Shown here piece after piece: positions 61,484 through 64,000 of a stretch of 64,000 nucleotides of DNA. The notes below the pieces were generated by a model, which saw only the letters and a program-made list of their open reading frames with translations, was not told the DNA's origin and did no database searches. Source of the stretch: Legionellaceae bacterium (GTDB taxonomy: Bacteria > Pseudomonadota > Gammaproteobacteria > Legionellales > Legionellaceae). The position numbers were made by a program, and so were the translations under genes. Numbering within the stretch: position 1 is the stretch's first letter; every line of letters starts with the position of its first letter. Where the stretch lies: NCBI GenBank assembly GCA_011087865.1, contig JAALKW010000001.1, positions 45,475 to 109,474 on the forward strand, given 5' to 3'.

Positions 61484-62884
61484 ATGATGATGAGCGACTT
61501 TAGACAGCAACGGAAGTGGTTTGCGCGAATTGGTATTGCTTTGTTTGTGTTAATTTTAATTGTTTTGGCGTGTGTACGGGTGTATTTGTATATGCGTTAT
61601 CATACGCAAAAAAGCATGACGCTTGCTGTTAAAGAATACACACCTCAAACCTATCCAGATAATCCTGCACCTTTAAGTGTGCATCATGGTAAATATTCGC
61701 ATCCCAAAGTTAGGATTCAACACCACCAAAACAATCAATTTGATTTAATTTTTTTGCCGGGCAATCAAGAAAGCGCCAAAATTTTTTTTAAAAACATCAA
61801 TGCTGGGCTTATGACACCTTCAGTGCCCGAGTGGGTAAAAAATGATGAAAACTTAACCCGTATTGCGTTAACGGATAGGCAATGGAATCGTCAACAAGTG
61901 ATATTTAAATCACCTGATTTTGAAGTGATTGGCGGAGACGGCATTGAAAAGCATCTTATCTATGAAGCACATCTTGCTAAAAATTGTTTAAATGCGGGAT
62001 TTTGGGAAATTTTACTGTTTAGCAAAAAAAACAATAAAAAAGAACTGGTCTATCAAGGTTGGTTTACGTTTCCTCTTGGCTATTACAAAGCGATTTTTGA
62101 ACACAATACAGGTTTTAGCTATTGGCGGCATGCGTCTTATTTAGAGTCTTGGATAACACCTGAGGGATTAGAACTTGATTTAAACCAACTTCGAACAGTG
62201 ACTCGCACTTATCCATTAGTGTTAACACAGGATATTGATGAACCTATAGCGCTGGATGGCGAGCAAGTGAACAAGCACAAAAATATTATTTCAAATCATT
62301 CATTAAATCAATTTAAAGATTATATGAATAATGAAGTGGCTTTTTCGACATTTATTCCCACTGTTATTTATCAAAAAAACAAGCATTGGAAGCATGAATA
62401 TTGGCGAATTGATCATCCCATATCAGCGGTACTTCAGGTGGTTCGTACAACAGCTAAGCCTAATCAAGATTTGGATGAATTGGTGATTGTGTATTCGGAT
62501 GATGAACCGAATCAAAATAATGATTCTTATTTTTATGTGAGTGGTTTTGATATCAAAAAATTGCCTCGTCTTGATCCTAAGCAGTATGCCAAAGGCAAAT
62601 TATTTTTAATGGGGGTTGGCACACCACCATTGAAGCAAACTTATACCGCATTATTAAAAAATCCGCCTGAAAGTGATCCTATTTTTTCTGTGTTTTTAAA
62701 TGAAAAAGATGAGTGGATTAATCATCATGAAGCGGCAATTGATGGCGCAATTTTATTCATTGATAAATACAAAAAAAATCGCTTACATATGTATGTGGTA
62801 TCTTATGAGCGGCATGCGGTTGTTGCGCATTATATTATGACTTTACCAGAGGATTTTTTACGTCGAGAACGTCAAGCATCATGA
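61484..62884 (+). CDS. Single-pass membrane protein of unknown function
   Basis: This 466-residue protein starts with three Met codons after GGG. A strong membrane helix (about 14-35, IGIALFVLILIVLACVRVYLYM) is followed by a large soluble part. That part is rich in Trp and Tyr (KHWKHEYWRIDHPIS, GFSYWRHASYL, HMYVVSYERHAVVAHYI). It resembles no family I can name. It sits about 35 bases after dnaE on the same strand, and the C-terminal region would be periplasmic if the N-terminus is inside. An envelope role is a guess. Confidence 0.75.
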   Translation: MMMSDFRQQRKWFARIGIALFVLILIVLACVRVYLYMRYHTQKSMTLAVKEYTPQTYPDNPAPLSVHHGKYSHPKVRIQHHQNNQFDLIFLPGNQESAKIFFKNINAGLMTPSVPEWVKNDENLTRIALTDRQWNRQQVIFKSPDFEVIGGDGIEKHLIYEAHLAKNCLNAGFWEILLFSKKNNKKELVYQGWFTFPLGYYKAIFEHNTGFSYWRHASYLESWITPEGLELDLNQLRTVTRTYPLVLTQDIDEPIALDGEQVNKHKNIISNHSLNQFKDYMNNEVAFSTFIPTVIYQKNKHWKHEYWRIDHPISAVLQVVRTTAKPNQDLDELVIVYSDDEPNQNNDSYFYVSGFDIKKLPRLDPKQYAKGKLFLMGVGTPPLKQTYTALLKNPPESDPIFSVFLNEKDEWINHHEAAIDGAILFIDKYKKNRLHMYVVSYERHAVVAHYIMTLPEDFLRRERQAS

Positions 62885-62926
62885 TAAAGCCTTTTGTTGC
62901 TGCATGGCATAGGCTAAGATGGGTTT

Positions 62927-63688
62927 ATGATGAATTATTTATTTGTGATTATGCTTAAATTTAAAAAGTATTTATTATTTATTTTATTTTTTTTGCCGGT
63001 ACTCAGTTTTGCCGAGGCAGCAATAGATACAGGGACTGATGAAAGTAGGGTGGGTATAAGCGATGTAAATATTGCTGCAAAAATAGGTGAATCAGGAGCA
63101 AAAAAAAAGATTCAAGAAGCAAAAACAGTCATACGAGAAGTAGATGCAGTGATTGGTAAAAAAGGAAAGGTACCCGTTGGCTATCGTGATTTTTTCTATC
63201 CAACGTATCATGGCATGCGTTTAAGTTATTGCACGGTAGATAATAAAACCTGCGGAAAAAAACTAGCCTCGAGATATTGCAAATTATTAGGCTACGAAAG
63301 AGCCTCTAAAACCATGATTGATCATAACGTTGGGCTTACCCGTTATCCATCGACCAATCTACAGTGTCAAGGTTGGAAGTGTGATGGGTTTAAATTAATC
63401 ACCTGTGAGAATAGCTTAAAGAAAACACCCACCCCTGTTTATTATTATCGAATGAGAGACTTTATATTGCCTCGTTTTGAAAATTATCGTATTGATTGGT
63501 GTTATCAAGAGAAAAAAGGATGTGGGAGGCGTGCTGCAGATGCATTTTGTAGGCAGGAAGGTTATGGGCGTTCTAGAGGATATGAACGTTCATCAACAAA
63601 AGTGGCTGCAACACGTACGATTGGCAGCGGGGCACTTTGTTTTGGTCAGGCGTGCAAAGGGTTTGAACGCATCACGTGCTATCGCTAA
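62927..63688 (+). CDS. Secreted protein with two cysteine-repeat domains
   Basis: This 253-residue protein has a signal peptide (MLKFKKYLLFILFF to SFAEA). A charged linker (about 55-80) is followed by two copies of one module of about 75 residues. Copy 1 (about 87-162) starts RDFFYPTYHGMRLSYC and ends CDGFKLITC. Copy 2 (about 178-252) starts RDFILPRFENYRIDWC and ends CKGFERITC. Each has six Cys in the same order (C-x6/7-CG..C..C..C..C), so three disulfides per module are likely. I do not name the domain. It is probably secreted or periplasmic. Confidence 0.72.
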   Translation: MMNYLFVIMLKFKKYLLFILFFLPVLSFAEAAIDTGTDESRVGISDVNIAAKIGESGAKKKIQEAKTVIREVDAVIGKKGKVPVGYRDFFYPTYHGMRLSYCTVDNKTCGKKLASRYCKLLGYERASKTMIDHNVGLTRYPSTNLQCQGWKCDGFKLITCENSLKKTPTPVYYYRMRDFILPRFENYRIDWCYQEKKGCGRRAADAFCRQEGYGRSRGYERSSTKVAATRTIGSGALCFGQACKGFERITCYR

Positions 63689-63755
63689 TTAAGGTCTATA
63701 GGGCTCTGTCGGGCTGTAATAACATTAAATTTTAAGATGGGCTTCAAATAGAGGA

Positions 63756-63774
63756 GCCTTCCTAACAGGAAGGC
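63756..63774 (+). promoter_or_regulatory. Hairpin overlapping the ribosome binding site of the 63781 ORF
   Basis: GCCTTCC (63756-63762) and GGAAGGC (63768-63774) pair around TAACA. The right arm is the ribosome binding site of the ATG at 63781, so the hairpin could hide it. This could set low or regulated expression. Confidence 0.4.
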
Positions 63775-63780
63775 CGCCTA

Positions 63781-63978
63781 ATGTCGTACACCATATTTGA
63801 CTATAACTCAAATGGCCAGGATGATTCCAGTACAAATTCATCAACTGCAGGTTGTGCAAAAAAATTTAGGGAGCCAATCGATGATGGAGGAGGTGTTTCA
63901 TCTAAAAATAACGGAGGAAGAGCACTCGCTTTGATTGCTGCATCACTAGAGCTAGAGCTAGAGCTAGAGTGCGTATAG
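63781..63978 (+). CDS. Small ORF of doubtful status with (GAGCTA) repeats
   Basis: This 65-residue frame begins seven bases after AGGAAGG. It is polar (Ser/Asn/Gly/Asp-rich) and ends in LELELELE encoded by a near-perfect GAGCTA repeat (about 63947-63970) before TAG. No family or signal peptide is recognised. It may be a real short protein or chance. The SD-containing hairpin before it is the best sign for expression. Confidence 0.35.
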   Translation: MSYTIFDYNSNGQDDSSTNSSTAGCAKKFREPIDDGGGVSSKNNGGRALALIAASLELELELECV

Positions 63979-64000
63979 ATTTCTGGTAATTCTAAAATGG

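Overview
The window reads as chromosome of an AT-rich gammaproteobacterium of the order Legionellales (Legionella/Coxiella/Aquicella-like). The order-level assignment is inferred from gene content. The evidence is a BarA/LetS-type hybrid kinase together with CsrA, an orphan type II secretion GspC, a pyrophosphate-type phosphofructokinase, a FadN-type beta-oxidation fusion, a Legionella-style lytic transglycosylase, and many long helical or membrane proteins of the kind host-adapted members of this order use as effectors. No integrase, transposase, phage gene or CRISPR array was seen. The only RNA gene is tRNA-Phe.

Layout. Positions 1-5873 hold five minus-strand accessory genes: a ClpB-D2-like AAA+ ATPase with a cleavable signal peptide, then four coiled-coil or membrane proteins, the last cut by the window edge. 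A 45-bp tandem repeat and tRNA-Phe (6164-6239) separate this block from core genes. Positions 6288-15103 carry yggX, a secreted polysaccharide deacetylase, a glycosyltransferase, a chagasin-type protease inhibitor, a WecA/WbpL-type transferase, csrA, a phosphopantetheinyl transferase, and accA-tilS-PAP2-lipA. Positions 15244-24232 hold a frameshifted effector-like gene, a divergent class II ribonucleotide-reductase-like protein, dapE-dapD, a trans-sulfuration enzyme, a DUF1810 protein, GspC and a Sel1 lipoprotein.

Positions 24150-33515 are mostly core: mutY, asmA, rpsT, PPi-phosphofructokinase, letS/barA, gltX and coaX. Positions 33612-41236 mix two large unknown proteins with a lytic transglycosylase, a small regulator, a 40-bp perfect palindrome, a DEDDy exonuclease, adk-thioredoxin-methyltransferase and hpt. 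Positions 41306-49396 hold an L,D-transpeptidase, fadN-fadA, a small secreted protein, a beta-barrel coupled to fis, and lpxB with a Gfo/Idh oxidoreductase. Positions 49558-57878 hold an effector-like protein, uspA, two tiny lipoproteins, an oligopeptide-type ABC importer without ATPases, yhbY, hslO and a small acidic protein ending in a CaaX box. Positions 58024-63978 hold dnaE, a membrane protein of unknown role, a secreted cysteine-repeat protein and a doubtful small ORF.

How it fits together: housekeeping genes (lipid A, DAP/lysine, fatty acid synthesis and degradation, replication, repair) alternate with proteins that look aimed at a eukaryotic host. LetS and CsrA together suggest the usual Legionellales switch between replicative and transmissive phases. 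The strongest leads are the exported AAA+ ATPase and its neighbours beside tRNA-Phe, the RNR-like enzyme with an altered active site, the frameshift in an A6 run, the CaaX protein, and the two tiny lipoproteins.
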